A stretch of DNA of 64,000 nucleotides, from contig JAVTVX010000005.1 in assembly GCA_033439265.1 (NCBI GenBank), positions 1,064,001 to 1,128,000 of the forward strand, in the 5' to 3' direction. The translations under genes were made by a program, and so were the position numbers. How positions within the stretch are numbered: position 1 is the first letter of the stretch; each line of letters opens with the position of its first letter. The notes beneath the pieces were generated by a model. It was not told the DNA's origin. It did not search any database and worked only from the letters and a program-made list of their open reading frames with translations. This stretch comes from Dillenia suffruticosa. Lineage: Eukaryota > Streptophyta > Magnoliopsida > Dilleniales > Dilleniaceae. This document shows, one piece after another, positions 34,788-49,700 of this stretch.

Positions 34788-37700
34788 TCATTTACAGGTC
34801 ATCAGTGTAGAGTTGATTATATGCATGACCACACGCATATTCGAGATTTCCGAGATGGAAGTTGTTGGTAGGGAACGGTGATGGTTTAGTATCTGATAGA
34901 CCTGTTCGAAGATGGGGCGAACATGGACCGCAATCATTGTGTCTGCCGGATTGATTGCGACTGCAACATCAGTCATCCATGTCAATTTCCGAGGTGTATC
35001 CTTGCCAATATCACAGGCCAACTGTTGCAAAAGTGAAAGTAGTACTCCTTGGCTTAACGGTAGAGGAATCATGGACAATATTCCCTGAAGATCAACCTGC
35101 AGAACAAGGCAATGTCCCAAGCCACAAGAGTTAGTCAACCAATTTTTTGTACTTCTATTTCTCCACAGGTCACAGCCAAGATAAAATACCACAATCAATA
35201 AACTAGCCTAGTACAACTGAAACTTGAATTAAGCCTCAGAAAAGCTTAATCTTGATTCCTTTATCATACAAGATTTTTTTTCCCGGGGGGGGGGGGAAGC
35301 AATTGAGGAAAAAGGTTTTGTGGAAGATGTATTTAATCTTAAACACTGTCAAATAACAATTAAGTGGCAAAGCAAGCTTAACACTAACAATCAAATTCAT
35401 AACTAAGCTTGTTCACTTAAGATTTCCAGACAAGTTAAAGGAAGCTTGTGACAAGTCAAACTAAAATTAAATTCCAGAACTACTTATTACCACTGGAACC
35501 CTAGATGTGACAAAAGAGGGGAAATCCGTATCAAGCAAAAAGTCATCAGAGTTTCCTATGAACCACGAACATGAGAAGGGGCACAAAATAGAAACATATC
35601 ATGTCAAAAGCTGCAACTATGTTGGCACAACATACACGCCTCATTTCTAGATCTGTTGATGCAACGATAGGAGTGCCACATCATTTGATAACATAATACC
35701 ACTGGCTTGATGATGGAAAGTAGATGGAAAGTAAATGAAAAGTAAAATTTGATGAAAGGCACATGGTTCATGCTACTGGTCATGAAATCCTACCTCTTTG
35801 GGTGCCCATTACTTATATGGATTTTCATGATGATAGTATACTATAGACTCCATTACATACCTGACAACATAACCAGGATACGATCGAGACATCACTCCTT
35901 TGCAATGCTGCTGTAAATGCCTCCTCGAATTTGCGTTCAGCAATTAATCTAGATAACTCTTTGGTTGGATCCAAAGGCACTTCAACCTAGACAAGATGGA
36001 GAGAGTTCAATAAATCAGAAGTTAATCCCTAAAGACCAATTTCAGCATTCATGCAACAATTCCTTTCCACATGGGAACTAATGATTCATCTAAAATAAGG
36101 ACAAACCTTCTCATGAAGACCACCCATAGGACCATTGCTCAATTGAGAAACCAAGGGATTAACTGTGTTTGCATTTGCTCCAGCTGCAGCGAGAGCTAAT
36201 AGCTTTCTCTGGCCATCAGCCAATTCTCCGCTCAATGTTTGGGTCATTGTTGATGCCGAATTAAGGGCATCCTGCAAAACCAAGTTGAGATGCAATGGGA
36301 AGAGAAGCAACAACTACATTGTCCAGAGTCTCAAATCATGGAAATTAGGTTTTAGTGAATCATAAATGCAGCACGTCACTCTTGCAATGAGTAAAAGTTG
36401 TGTCCTACTCAACACCCCCATATGCCCTAGCGTACGCCGACCTCAATCAAGAGGGCAACTTCATAACTCAAAAGCAGCTACCTCTGGATATGTTAGACAG
36501 CAGGAAACATCCACTTGCAAATGGTGGAATTTAATGAAGCATTTGTTACAAATAGAACCTAAGGACTAGTTAGGCAGCTTCACCTATCTTTTCATCCATT
36601 TGTACCACAAAGAATAGGGAAAATAAGCCGAATATCCTTTACCAGACAACTTTCTTTTTGAAATTATCCATTAGGTGACCACATGTTTGGCATGAAACCC
36701 TATTGGAGGCCAGATATGCAGCATTCATCTTGTTTAATTTTCAATGGCCTTCTGTAAGCCTATGCGTATCAATAGCAGTAGCAATTTCCAAAGAACAAAC
36801 AAAAGTCAACTTCAAGGTGTTGTAAACACAAGGACATGGAGGGAATTTCACAAGTAAAAAAATGAAGCAAAGAATAGCACAAAAACCAAAAACTAAGTCG
36901 TAGTCAAGCAATCGCACAAAAACCAAAAACTAAGTCATATTCAAGCAATAGCATTCAGCATTAATTGAGAGCTTAGTTGATGCGGTTAAAGGAAATATAC
37001 TGCAGGAAAATTCAAATTCCGGACCAGTTACAAAAGGAGATATGACAGGGCATTGTAAAAGAAAGTTTCTTAAGGTCAGTGTAACTATTGATAAAACATA
37101 AGAGTGCTTTATCGACTTGTATCCCACCCTGGAACTGTATATCCTACCCAAATTACCTTGGAATTTTATTATTATTATGTCCACCCTTGTATTGATTTCC
37201 TTGCTATGCCCAATTAATATTTTCTTCTTTCTGTTGATAAAAGATGAATTTGTATTAAGAAGGAAAGAATGTTTCATTTTGATACAAGATGAATTATGAA
37301 AAGATTTATCCAAAGAGTCTGATAGTAATATTTTGGATGAAAGCCATTTCTCCTATTACATGAAATGCCCCCCTCCAACCAGGGTCAGATTTAATATAAA
37401 TAGTATATACAGTAAGCCTGAATGTTTTAACTCTACATAAATATATGTATATATATTTATATTTTCATGTCATTTCATGAGATAAACGAATTAGCCACCC
37501 CGAGTGATCTCTACTGGAGCACTCAAATAGACACACTCTAAAGAACAACGATAAATGAATTACCACTTTGCTTGTTGGAAAACCTGCCAGATTATAAGTG
37601 GAAAGCCAGATTGTCCAAAACAATTAAAAGACGTGATTAGCCAAAATATTTTAAAACATTTTAAGCACTAATTTTGAACCTTGACCCAGAAAAGTTTACA

Positions 37701-40700
37701 CAGTGCTCAAAGCATTCCATTAAATTTGTTGAAATCACATGAGCAGAAGTGAATGGATATTTAGATATAAAAATGGAACAATAGAAATACTTTGGACAAA
37801 GAGAGTTATTCTATATGGCCGAGATGCTGTACACAACTTTTTTTATTTGTCTGAACCATGTGAAAAAAGCCCATTTCAAGTTATTAAGAATCTGGAAATT
37901 TGAATCTGGAAATTTGAAATTTCATGTATCAGTAGTAAGATATTGGACATAAATAGGGAAAACAATCTGATTTATAATATGCAAACAGCTTATAGACAGC
38001 TGGTACATACCCTTAGAGCAAGTGCAAGTGGAGAATGAGTTGATTCAAACTGCTGCTGGGCTGTACTTGCAAGCTCAATCATTCCTTTCTGAAATGTGGC
38101 ATCAACTTGTTCAAACATGGCTTTGCATGACATATCAAAGGCAGGAATAACCGATGTTTCCAAACTAGACCTCAATGCATCCTGCAAGCATAGGTTTGGT
38201 GAATTATATATTATTGGCAAACATCACTGGACAGGCCAAATATATAAATGACAATGCTACAAAAGCCATGCTCCCTTTGCCCCTAATTAAGTAATCTAAC
38301 AACACTACATGTCACAGTAGATACTATAACACAATCAATATATTAGATGCGAAAAATGAGAGCAAATGGGAGAATTGCCAAGAAAAATTGTGATGGATCA
38401 TGTCCATAACAGACAAACTACCACAAATAATTTGTACAGATTGATACTCAGGATGGCAGACTTTTTTCCAACAAAGATGCTTAGAGATATTTATTTTTTT
38501 TAAATCATTTTGAAAATCCCTATAATGAAATACAAGCAGGTAACAACACCCCCCCACCCCCACAAAAAAAGAGCCTCCAAAAAAATCATCCTTCCAATAT
38601 TAAATCCATTTGATTCTTTTAATATTAAATCCATTTGAACAATACTTTATGCATTTTGAGAACCATTTTATGGACCAAAACTATCTATTTTACCATTTTT
38701 TGTATAGCTTCCCCTCTATACCATCTTACCACATTACACTTTTTCAGGAACCTTTACTGATGAGCTGGATATATAAATTGGACATTAATCATGCTGATTA
38801 GCTGATTAACTTTACTGAACAATATCCGATTAGCTTGATTCTTTTAATCACCCTGGATATATAGGAACCTTTACTGAACAAAAGTTTCGCTTTACTGATT
38901 AGCTGGACATAGGAAATCATGCCGAAAGATCTTGCTTCATCGGAACAAGGAAATGTGGTGAATGATTCTGAATAAATTGGACATTAATCTCCAAAGTTTT
39001 AATGAAACTACATCTAGTTCCAAAGTTGGTATTCCAAAAGACAACTCTATCAACCTTATTTTTAATTAACCAATGCGATACCGATAAAAATGGATATGAA
39101 CTTAACTGTGCAACCAATAAAAAATTTGATTCATTCAAATCAAAGCAGGTCTCTTATGCACCAGAGAGATTTTATGATACATATAAACAAGCATGCTTAA
39201 CTAGCAACTAATTTGAGTATCCAAACTTTAGACACCCATCCAACCTTCAACCCACCAGAAAGAAGGAAACCGACTTTGTGATACTAGTCACTGGTTGACC
39301 AACAATAGAGAAAATTTTAACGAGTTAACATACCTGAAGGGCTTGTTTGCCAGAGGTTTGAAATTGAGCCTGGATTTGCCTAGCTACAGTAGCTTCAAGT
39401 TTGGAATTGACAGATTTCTCTAGTTGATTCACTGCTTTATCACTTACTCCTCTCTGTAAAGCAAATCATCATCCACTTTCTTATAAGACACTTTCAACCC
39501 CAGAACACCAGGAATAAAAATGTACTAGGAGAAGATATAGAGGAAGAGAGCTCTAGAAAAATTTGAACCTGGAATGAATCTGCAATAGCAGAAGATATAG
39601 TTTTCTCAACTATAGGAGTAATAGCGCGTGTAACAGCTGGACCAACTGCAGCAATTTCTTTCTTTACAATTTTCTCCAACATTGCAGGAACATCTTTGTT
39701 GAAATTGGTTATCAAAGTCGTTATCTGCTGCAACCGTTCTCTTCCCAATTTCTCCTGCTTTGCATTCTCTTCTTGGAAACGAGCCCACAATGCATCAGCG
39801 TTGGCCTTGACAGCTTTCTCCATGCTCCGGCCTAAAGCTGCCTCTATTCTTCTACCTTCTTTTGTCACAGGGACAGCAACCATAACTGACAATTGCTTTT
39901 GCATTTCTTTTTGCATGTTTAGAAGCTGCATAACAAGTCATAAAATGCCGAGGTCAAGAAACAAGCAGTAAAGAAAATTAAGAAAGCTAAGTTCACATAT
40001 TATTAAACATAATGCACAATAAAAAACACTAGTATGGACTGCATCAACCCAATTCCTAGAAAAGACAACTGAATACAGAAGCATCAATGCACTTCCCTCC
40101 AAATAATAGACAAATGCAAAAAGTTACACCAGAAATTGGTCCATAAAGTGTTCCACCATCTTCAAAATGTAGAATTGCAAAAGGAATATATAAGAAATGA
40201 ATTTGGTTACAATAATTAAAAAACTAAAAACTAAAAACTAAAAACTAAAAACTAAAAACTAAAAACTCAAACTAAAACAAAAACAAAAACAAAAACAAAA
40301 ACAAAAACAAAAACAAAAACAGAAACAAAAACCTTTGGGAAACAGATGTGCATTATTCAATATTAGAGCAAGGGGAACCATGTGTTGCATTGGTGAATAA
40401 AGCTCCAACACTTCCACACACGGCATTACTAGGCCATGCATGGTGCACATGAGGATCTTGGGCAGAGAGGTTCCTGGGCAAGGCAAAAGAAGAACAGTTA
40501 GGGGGTGCAAATCCAACTATTTTACCCACCCTAAACCCTTTCACAGTGGCCTATTAATTCTGAAGATGCTGTTGCTTTTGCGGATTCACTTGCTCATTTT
40601 GTAGTTTCCACAGGAATGGCACTCCCCGATGCTCTGAAGTTATTCTCTCTTTACTTAAAAGTTACTAGAAAATGATGACAATGGAAATTAATATGAAAAA

Positions 40701-43700
40701 TAACAACAATACAAAAGAGCAGCATTGTTAGCAGAGCTACTCATCCCAATAAATACCCACAAGAAGATGTTAGGTGTATATTAAGAAACAAGGGCCCCAT
40801 TAGCACCTTCTTGCATAGCCCTTCTTGTTGAGGTCCTGGGTTGCTACAATTACAGTATAGAAATAAATAGCATAAACTCTTCTTTAAGAAAGACGAGAAT
40901 ATGGTATTTTGTGGATGTGACAACCTTCATGCTTTAGGACAGAAGAACTACTAAGCCTAGAATATGTAATTACCCCATGCTCATAACATTTTTCTAATCC
41001 AATGCAATTTCCCCAGATCATGATAAAACATTTCTGACATATCAAAAGTGAAATATGTAAAGGCTAGGCCCAGAATAGTTATCAGTTACCTGATTAAGCA
41101 TATCTTGCATGGCCACAATCTGTGGGACAGAGGTTTCTAAGGAGGTTGAGCTGCCTCCCACTTCATTAGAAGAGTCAGTTGAATTGAAAGTGCTTGGAGA
41201 TGGGGAAGATGGGCGAGATGCTTGAGAGTTTTTCCCCTTCTGCTTTTTCCCCTTTGAAGCTGGTGTAGCTTGTGGTACTGTCGTAGGTATAGATGAATCA
41301 GGAACCTTTGGAGCTGTATCCTTTGTGGGGTCATGTAATTCTTCCTGAGAAGAGCTTGGACCTTGGCCCATTGCCTCCACTGTGGTAGCACCATCAACAT
41401 GGCGAGATTCCTCCACAATATAAGATTCCACTGATAATGCAGAGCATTCTCTGGCCATTTGAATGCCTAGATCTGAGGCTTGAGAGCAAAAGGCTTTCTC
41501 CTTACTCTCTGAAACAATAATACGAGGTTCCATTTGTGACCCAAATTTTTCATCAGTAGTTGATCCTGTTTCACCCACAACTTTAACTTCAACCTCCACA
41601 TTTCCAGAATCACTATTGACAACCACATCTTGGATGTTTGCCTCACCCTCACTCTTGCTGTCAATAAGGTGCGTGGTCTCAGAGGATGTAGCGGCCATCA
41701 ATATCTCAGAAGGTGTAATGAGATGAGTTGGTGGCTTAAATACAACCTGAGGATTAAGAACAGCTGAAGTATCCTCAAGCGATACCTTTTTTTCATCATT
41801 CCTTGAGTCATCATCCAAGGAAGGTACATCAGACATATTCGAAGTAGCAGTATGTATTTGCCTGTCAACTGAATAATCCAAGACTGGCTGGTCTCCACCT
41901 CGATCACTGCCTGGATGTCCTGGCTCATAGCTACTAGCTGGAGAACCTTTCACACCACTAAGTTTTCTGGACAGTCTTGGACTTAAAGGAAGAGGAGGTG
42001 AAGGAACACAAACAATATCATTATCATTTGTTACCGATGGCATAGGTGAAATTTTAGATTCAGTACTCGAAGCAGGATATTCTAGTACAGTAGTAACCTC
42101 AGTTGAACTAGACCTTACAGGATACCGTGGGGCAGCACTGCTATCAGAGCTACTTAAAACTGGTGGTTTGGGTGATGAACTAGCAACAGACATTTCGGAA
42201 GTCTTTCTAGCAGAAGAGTCTAAAGCAGAAAATCCTTCTGAAAGAGCTACATCTCGTGATGCATTGGAGTCAGATTTCTCTAACCCAACATTTTCCAGGG
42301 GTGGGGGCAAGCACAGAGATAAATCCAGAGCATATTGTTGAATTGCTTGTGTTTGGACACAGTAAACCTGAACAATATGTTCTCCGTGAGGTAACAGGTC
42401 ACTTGTCCCAGTAAAACTTAAAATGGGCATAGTAACTGTGAACTCTGCTATGTAGTCCATGCGGGTCGCTGCTGGGTTGGGACCATACTCCAAATGTACT
42501 GCATATATAGCATTCTTTTTTGCATTAGCAAGCAAAAGAAGGCCTGCTTGAGGCAATGCTACAACTTGATTAAAGAAAGCATCATCAATATTAGGTTCTG
42601 CTGAACTCTTTAGAACCAATGTCTGGGTACACTGCCATGATTCAGCATCACTGGGCAGCAACCAACCTTCCTCACTTGCCGATGCCCATATCTTGACCTC
42701 CCGATTTAGAGGGCCCTGCACGGAACTTTGTTACAACTACCAAACAAATATATCACATGTATGCATTATCAGAATGCTGAGGTTGTGTATAGAATGACAT
42801 CTATGAGTATCCAGATAAGATGCCACTCTGTGTTAAAAGGTACCTAGTATAAGGTCGTTTGTTCTCATTTTAAACTTCTTAAGACAACAGACTCAAAAAC
42901 CTTAGCTTGTAACCCAACAACACTTCCTCCCCCCTTCAATGTCTAAGATACAATTGTAGGAAATACAATTAGTCAACATTAATGGCTTTCAGGCACCAGC
43001 ATTACATCCATTTGATTATTATCTCAATTAAATAAAATCTATGGAGAGAGAGAGAGAACCTCTCCCATGCTACTAACAGCAACAGTAACATTACAGTAAG
43101 TCAGGTAAAACAAACGCTTTTCAGAAAGAGTTTAAACTCCAATTTATTAATAAAAAAGTTAGAAGAAAGACCATTTACCGCTGTTATAAGAATAATGTGA
43201 TCTGGCCGATTAGGAGCAGTCAAGAAGGTAGCAGAGTTAACTGGTTGGCCATCATGTGGCCTCAATACAGCAAGTGGTTGTGGCTTCCTGTCTTCCCAGA
43301 TCTTTATCTGTGAAATAAAGATTTATAGAAATGAGAGAGAGAGAGAGAGAGAGAGAGCTGTGTAATTATTAGCATAAACAGAGAGCACATAAGTGGTCAC
43401 AATCATAACACTCATATCACAAAGATTAATTCCAGAAGGTCAGATAGAATCTGAACCAACTTATTAATCATATGGATGCAATTCAAGTATATCAGGCTAT
43501 GCCATTCCAAGACAAACATGATAAAGGGTTAACTACAAAACAGTATAAATCTGCCCACAGACGCGCTCATGTTCAGAAAAGTTCTCTCAATACTTATTTA
43601 GAAATTTTAATTATACCCTACTTAATGCTTTTCGTAGTGAGGTTGCGTGTTTAGGAAGTTCAGTTTCCTAGGAACCTTAATGACAGGAACTCACAATCTT

Positions 43701-46700
43701 GCATCTTGGATCAGTTTAATGCAAAGTACTGATCTCTCTCTGCATAGTCCTACTAAGAGAATTTGGACTCTTAATAATATTTAAGTCTTTTTTAATCATC
43801 TTTTTCAGTAACAAAATGCTCATAATTTCCCTCCTGCTAATCCATTAGGAACACCAAGGCTCCTTCAAAAGTTTCTCACAGTCATTGCTTCTTATTAGAA
43901 AAAGATGATTTGCTGTAGAGCAGACATTTAAAATTTTCCAACCATGTGTCCCCCCCCCCAAAAAAAAAAAATTCAAAGTCCATTTTTCTTCTTGTATCAT
44001 TCTTCTTGCTCAGTGATATATTCTTTCCCTATCAACCGATAGCTCATATAGGCTTGAAAGCAGAGCATTTCAAGAAGGTTGTTTATGAAGATCTCATGGA
44101 ATAGATGCTAGATAAATATGAAGCAACCGAGTTTGGGATTTGCATGATGGGATAAATTTTGAGAGAATCTAAAATGTGAAAGGACTTGGATGGTAATACA
44201 AAAGTAAACATAAAAACAAAAATTTATAGGAAACTGGTTCGACATAATGGTGCATCCAATGAAGAAACCAATCAATTTTAAACATAGTTAGAAGATGTCT
44301 ATTAAAATACCAGACACATAGCTATTTTTTTTGCTAGCAATAAAACATTAGAGAACATGACAGGTCATACAAAATCTAAGAAAATGTCTAAAGAACATCC
44401 GAGCCTTAAAAGGGGAAACAAAGTTCGACAAGACATATGATTGCTTCTCCTTACCTTTAAAAATCCTGATATATCTTTTTCACCGGACATACCACAAACA
44501 ACTAAAGGGATAATATTTACCACATTTTCTACAGAAAATAATTTCCCACAGCCCCAAGATAAGTTCACTGTTGGAAAACATAATCCCCAATTCCTTAGTC
44601 TGAAAGTAATGATGGTTAACAAACTTAACTTGCTAATCCCAAAAAATGCTATTACCTAAAACCACAACCCCGTATAGATCATTAAATAGCAAAAGAGGAT
44701 ACTTATGAACAGAGGGAACAAGAAAGCACAAAAGATAATTACACCAGCAACAAGGAAGCATCCTTGGAAATTGTAAGTGATGAAAAGAAACAGAAGCAAA
44801 ACAAAACAAACAATGCCAAAAAAATTAAAGGTGTCAAAGATCCCCAGTTTTGCTTGATATCTATCATCAAAATCATGTATGTAATCCAAGTAAAGATCCT
44901 TTCAAAAAAAGCCACCGAAGCCACTGAAAAATAAAAGTAACTGCGGAGAACTCTATTTTCAAGATCAGGCTCCACGGAAAAGATCCTCTACTACCACTCC
45001 TATTTCATTCACAAAGTAAAGCAAAAAGATTACGTAAACCAAACTTAGATGATTCTCAATGAAATTCTGTCATATTTTATACATTATAAACAGATGAAAT
45101 ATTGTCATATCCTAGTCCTGTATCAGTATTCATTCTTCATAGAAGAAAGCTAAGAAAAGCTTTTGTCCAACTCCAATAAGCTTATCAACCCAAGCCCCTC
45201 CTCCAATCAGGTATGCAACTATAACATGCAAATGGATGCAGACGGAGGAAAATACTGATAATAAACAAGGAAAATACAAAAAGTGCAGCTGGGTTAACAC
45301 AGACAAACCGTGCCATCCACTGAAGCAGAAACCAAACGTGTAGTCATCCATTGGCACATTGACAAATGGGTCACTTCTCCATCATGTTTACCAACAAGCT
45401 GGACCCCATCAATCAGCTTGTCAACTGGACACTGTAAAGGCTCCTCTGCTGAATAAACCTCACCCTTCCCCACCTTTGTGGTATCGATTCTCAGGACACG
45501 TTTTCCAATTCCAACCACCAAAACTTCCTGAAATAATGTGAATACAACAGTCACTAAAAATTTTATCCACCACTCCAACATCCGCGTGTGTAATAAAGAA
45601 CTCTAAAATAACCCATTAGGGGAAGAGATCCCTCCCCCTGGAGGGGGAAAAAAAAGGAGATAATATACCTGTTTGTGCCAATGCCAACATACTCGCGGAA
45701 ACAAGGATTCTCCCTCATCCTCCACTATTTGAATGGCTATAACAATTTTTCCCATTATTTGTGGCTTATCTTCCTCATCTTGACCTTCAGCAATCTTCCA
45801 CACATAAACTCGTCCATCAATGCTCGCACTGAAAGGGACACACTTCAGTATAACTCACAGAAAGAGAAAAACTGGGGGTAGAGAGAGAGAGAGAGACAGA
45901 AAATTACAGATGAAATGCTACCTAGCCAAAAGTTGAACATCCTCAGCAAAGAATGCCATATCTGTAACCCTCTGACAGAGAAGACATACGTTAGACTAAT
46001 CAGCTGCAGAACATGAACACTAAGATTAATGCCATACAGATTCTGGTGCAAATTTGGATTAACAAGATGATATCAAAATATAAAAAGCAATTGACAACAT
46101 GTAGAAAGCTTTAAGAAGGTCCATACATGCAGACATCAAACCCAATTGCCTATGTAACTGGGAAAATAATCGCAGTAAATCAACTTTCAAAATCAGGATT
46201 TCAAAGCACTTCAAACAATCTAGATCAGATTTAGTTTGCTGTAAAGCATAACCATATCTTTAAGATACATGTTCTTTTGTATTAAGAGGGCATCAAAAGA
46301 ATTTGTGTAGAACAAGAAAAAACCTACTCAGAAATGCTATAAGGTCAAGCATGATCAAGCATGAAGAGATAATGATACCAAAATTACTAATGGTACCTGA
46401 GAGATAAACATGCACAGATAAACATGCACAAGCACGAAGAGAGAATGAGTATGATCCCCTCTTCTACTGTACAAAATGAAGCAGAAGTTCTAGGTTCCAG
46501 TTTCATCAAGTTTAGGGCTGGGAATAAACAAATTGCTCATGAGCAATCATAGGCTTGCTCTAGCTTCTTTAAATAGCAAATAAGCCAAGATCAACCCATA
46601 ATTTAGAAGATGTTTAACAAACTAGCCAAAGTTAAATACTTCAAAAACTGATTTGTTAGGATCCTAAACAAGTTCATTAGACACTTTAGATCTCCTCACA

Positions 46701-49700
46701 TTTATTGTACGAAATAATTAATTTAAGAATTTTATTCATGAATCAAGTGAAAGATATAGACAATAATGTCTGATGACAATTATTTCATTATTTCTGGATA
46801 AAAATATGAAAAAAATATACAAATAAATCAAGGTCTCACCAATTCTAGCTAAAAGCCATAGGTAGGACAAAGCCAACCAAAACTAGCTAAGTCAACTGCC
46901 AAACACCACAAACACTGTATATCCATATACTACTGTTCCATCTCCCAGTTAACAAGTAGATTAACATGGATAACTCACTCACAAAATTCACATCAGAAGG
47001 ACATCAATAGAATTCAACCAAATTCATTCCAAAGTCTCAAGCAGTAATCTACAGCATGGGGTCAGCAGCAACAAAAATGTCATAAATATAACCTTCAGGA
47101 AAATTGTTTGCGCCTTAATGCTATGTTCGATAGATGTAAAAACTTCAACTTTCTAAACAAGGGCTCACACATCACTAAGAAAGAAATGTTTGATAACCAC
47201 TAAGCACATGACTTAGAACCTATTGCTTAGTGAATAACACAGATGGCATTTAAACCTTCAGGAAACTTGTTTTTCCCATATTGCCACATTGATTAGATGT
47301 AGAAACTTCTCCAAAAGTCAAAAGCTCTCACATCACCAAAAAACAATGTTTGATAAGCACAAAGCTTGTGCATTAGATTCATTGAAAAAGAATGTTTGAC
47401 AAATACTAGCATACAGGATTGACAATACTACGTAGAAGTAAATCATCACAACTCTTCCTACCAACATGTAGGTTAAACCAGACCCATAGATTTTTCCAGT
47501 ACAACCCAAAAAAAAAGACAATCTATTTGCTGACATAATATGCTTCTTCATTTGATTAAAAAGCTATGAAGGACAAAATGAACACTGGATTTGAGCCACA
47601 ACACAACATGAACACATCTACATGTAGTGCTACATAAATTTAAAGAAAGAAAAACAACCAATACAGTCAAACTTTCAAATGGAGTAATAAATTAACCCCA
47701 AAACTAAAAAATAAATCTTCCCAAGCATATATGAAGAAAGAATGAGAAAGATTCTCCCCAGCTCAAAGCCCAATTGATATATACTTTCAATTCAACTTGG
47801 ACATTAGAGAGAGAGAGAGAGAGAGGCAGTCATTTTCCTCTCTCCTATATGGCAACAAGATTCCCATGCTCATCATGTTCTGAACCAAATATTCCATCTC
47901 TAAAGCGAAGTTCTTAGAAATAAGCTAACTTAGTTCCACAAGTAATTTATCCATTGAAAGCAAGTGGTTCATTTCTCACAATTCGTTCTCCAAAAGACAA
48001 ACAATGATCATGTATTGCCCTTTACTTGGATATTATCAAAAGGTTAGAGTTATTTCCTGAATAAACCAACTTTAGGTAGTCATTTCTGCTCAAGACAGTG
48101 CTTTCCGGGGAAAGTTAACTCTTGTCCCAACCCATTCTGTCTACACCATCAGATCTACAACAACAACAAACTAAACCTTAATCCCAATAAGTTGGGGTCG
48201 GCCATTTGAGAGACAATCTTGAAAGAGAGAGAAAAAATAAATAAATAAATAAAGATAAAATAAAATAAAATAAAATAAAATGAAAAATAGATAAATAAAT
48301 CAATAGATAAATATTTAAAAAGTATTGGTTTAATTTGTGCGGATTCTACTACACCATCCATTTCTATCCAAAACCATTTTCTCTTCTAAACCCTTAATTT
48401 TCAAATGTTTGCGGATAACTTGCATCCAAGTTTTCAGCGGTCTACCTCTACGTTTTACTAAACTTCTTATATTTAAGTTCTCAGTTCTCCTAATAGGCGC
48501 ATCTTTGGGTCTTCTTTGCACATGCCCGAACCATTTCAGACGACACTCTCGCATCTTATCCACAATTGAACTAACTCCCAACTTATTTCGGATCTCTTCA
48601 TTTTTTATTCTATCTCTTCTAGTTTTTCCACGCATCCACCTAAGCATCCTCATTTCTGCTACAGGCATCTTTTGTTTTTGTTGTTGTTTAACAGCCCAAC
48701 ACTCAGTACCATATAATAGTGTAGGTCTAACCGCGCTTCTATAAAACTTTCCCTATAAGTGCAATGGCATCGTGTGATCGCAAAGAATTCCGGAGGCCCA
48801 TCTCCATTTCATCCAACCCGCTTGAATTCTATGATTCACATCTCCATTGATGTTACCATCATTTTGAATGATAGATCCTAAGTATCTAAATCGTTCACTT
48901 TTGGATACCTCTTGCCCATCTAACCTAATCGTTTCTTCATCATTCCGGGGGCTGTCACTACCTGTCATAGATCTTAACATCAAATAAATATCAAATGAAC
49001 TTCCAGTACAAGATCCTAAACACTTTGTAGCAACTACATACAAGGCAAGAGACACGGCAACATGAGAAGGTCATTGAAGTTCTACACTATCGCTCATTGT
49101 AAGATAAAAGTTGTAAAAATTGTAGTAATGTGTCATGTATATAGAATGTACCCAACATTAACATATTCATTCCTAGAAGTGCTCACACAACATAGATTGG
49201 AAGTCTTATATGGTTAGTTCAAAACATTTGTTTCTATAAAGTTCCTCTTCTTAATTGAAAATTATTATTTGGAGATAAAGGATTTGTCACATGTGCCTTG
49301 TTTTTTCCACCTATAGAGCAGTCAGAAGATCTTTCATATTCTCGTTGTTGTTGTTGTAGAGATTTCATTTGATTATGAAACTTGGGGTCTCATTTCTTGT
49401 GTTCTGGGGCACTCTAGCATCAAATCTTACACCAGTGGGATTCTCTAACCGTTGAAATAAGCTAATTCTTAAATGTACCAGATTTTCCTGTGAGTAATTA
49501 ACAATAGACCATATTATCTTTGTCCAATTTGAAAACACTTCAGAAAGTACTAAACCATCCATATATTTTGATTACGACAACTAATTATCTTATTAAGGGC
49601 CAACTTGAAGAATGTAAGTACTCCCGTATTTGATATGAGACTGGCCGAATTTGTTGTCTTTGGAGAAACACCAGTTCAAACTACCAAACTTGGGAAAAGT

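Noticed and set aside
41042-42721. A 559-residue ORF as a separate gene
   Set aside because: It is the large exon 6 of VARICOSE, opened by an acceptor and closed by a donor in phase with its neighbours.
49340-49362. Second LINE tail suggested by a (TTG)n run on the plus strand
   Set aside because: The conserved GACCCCAACTT-type terminal words are absent just upstream, so this is only a short simple repeat.
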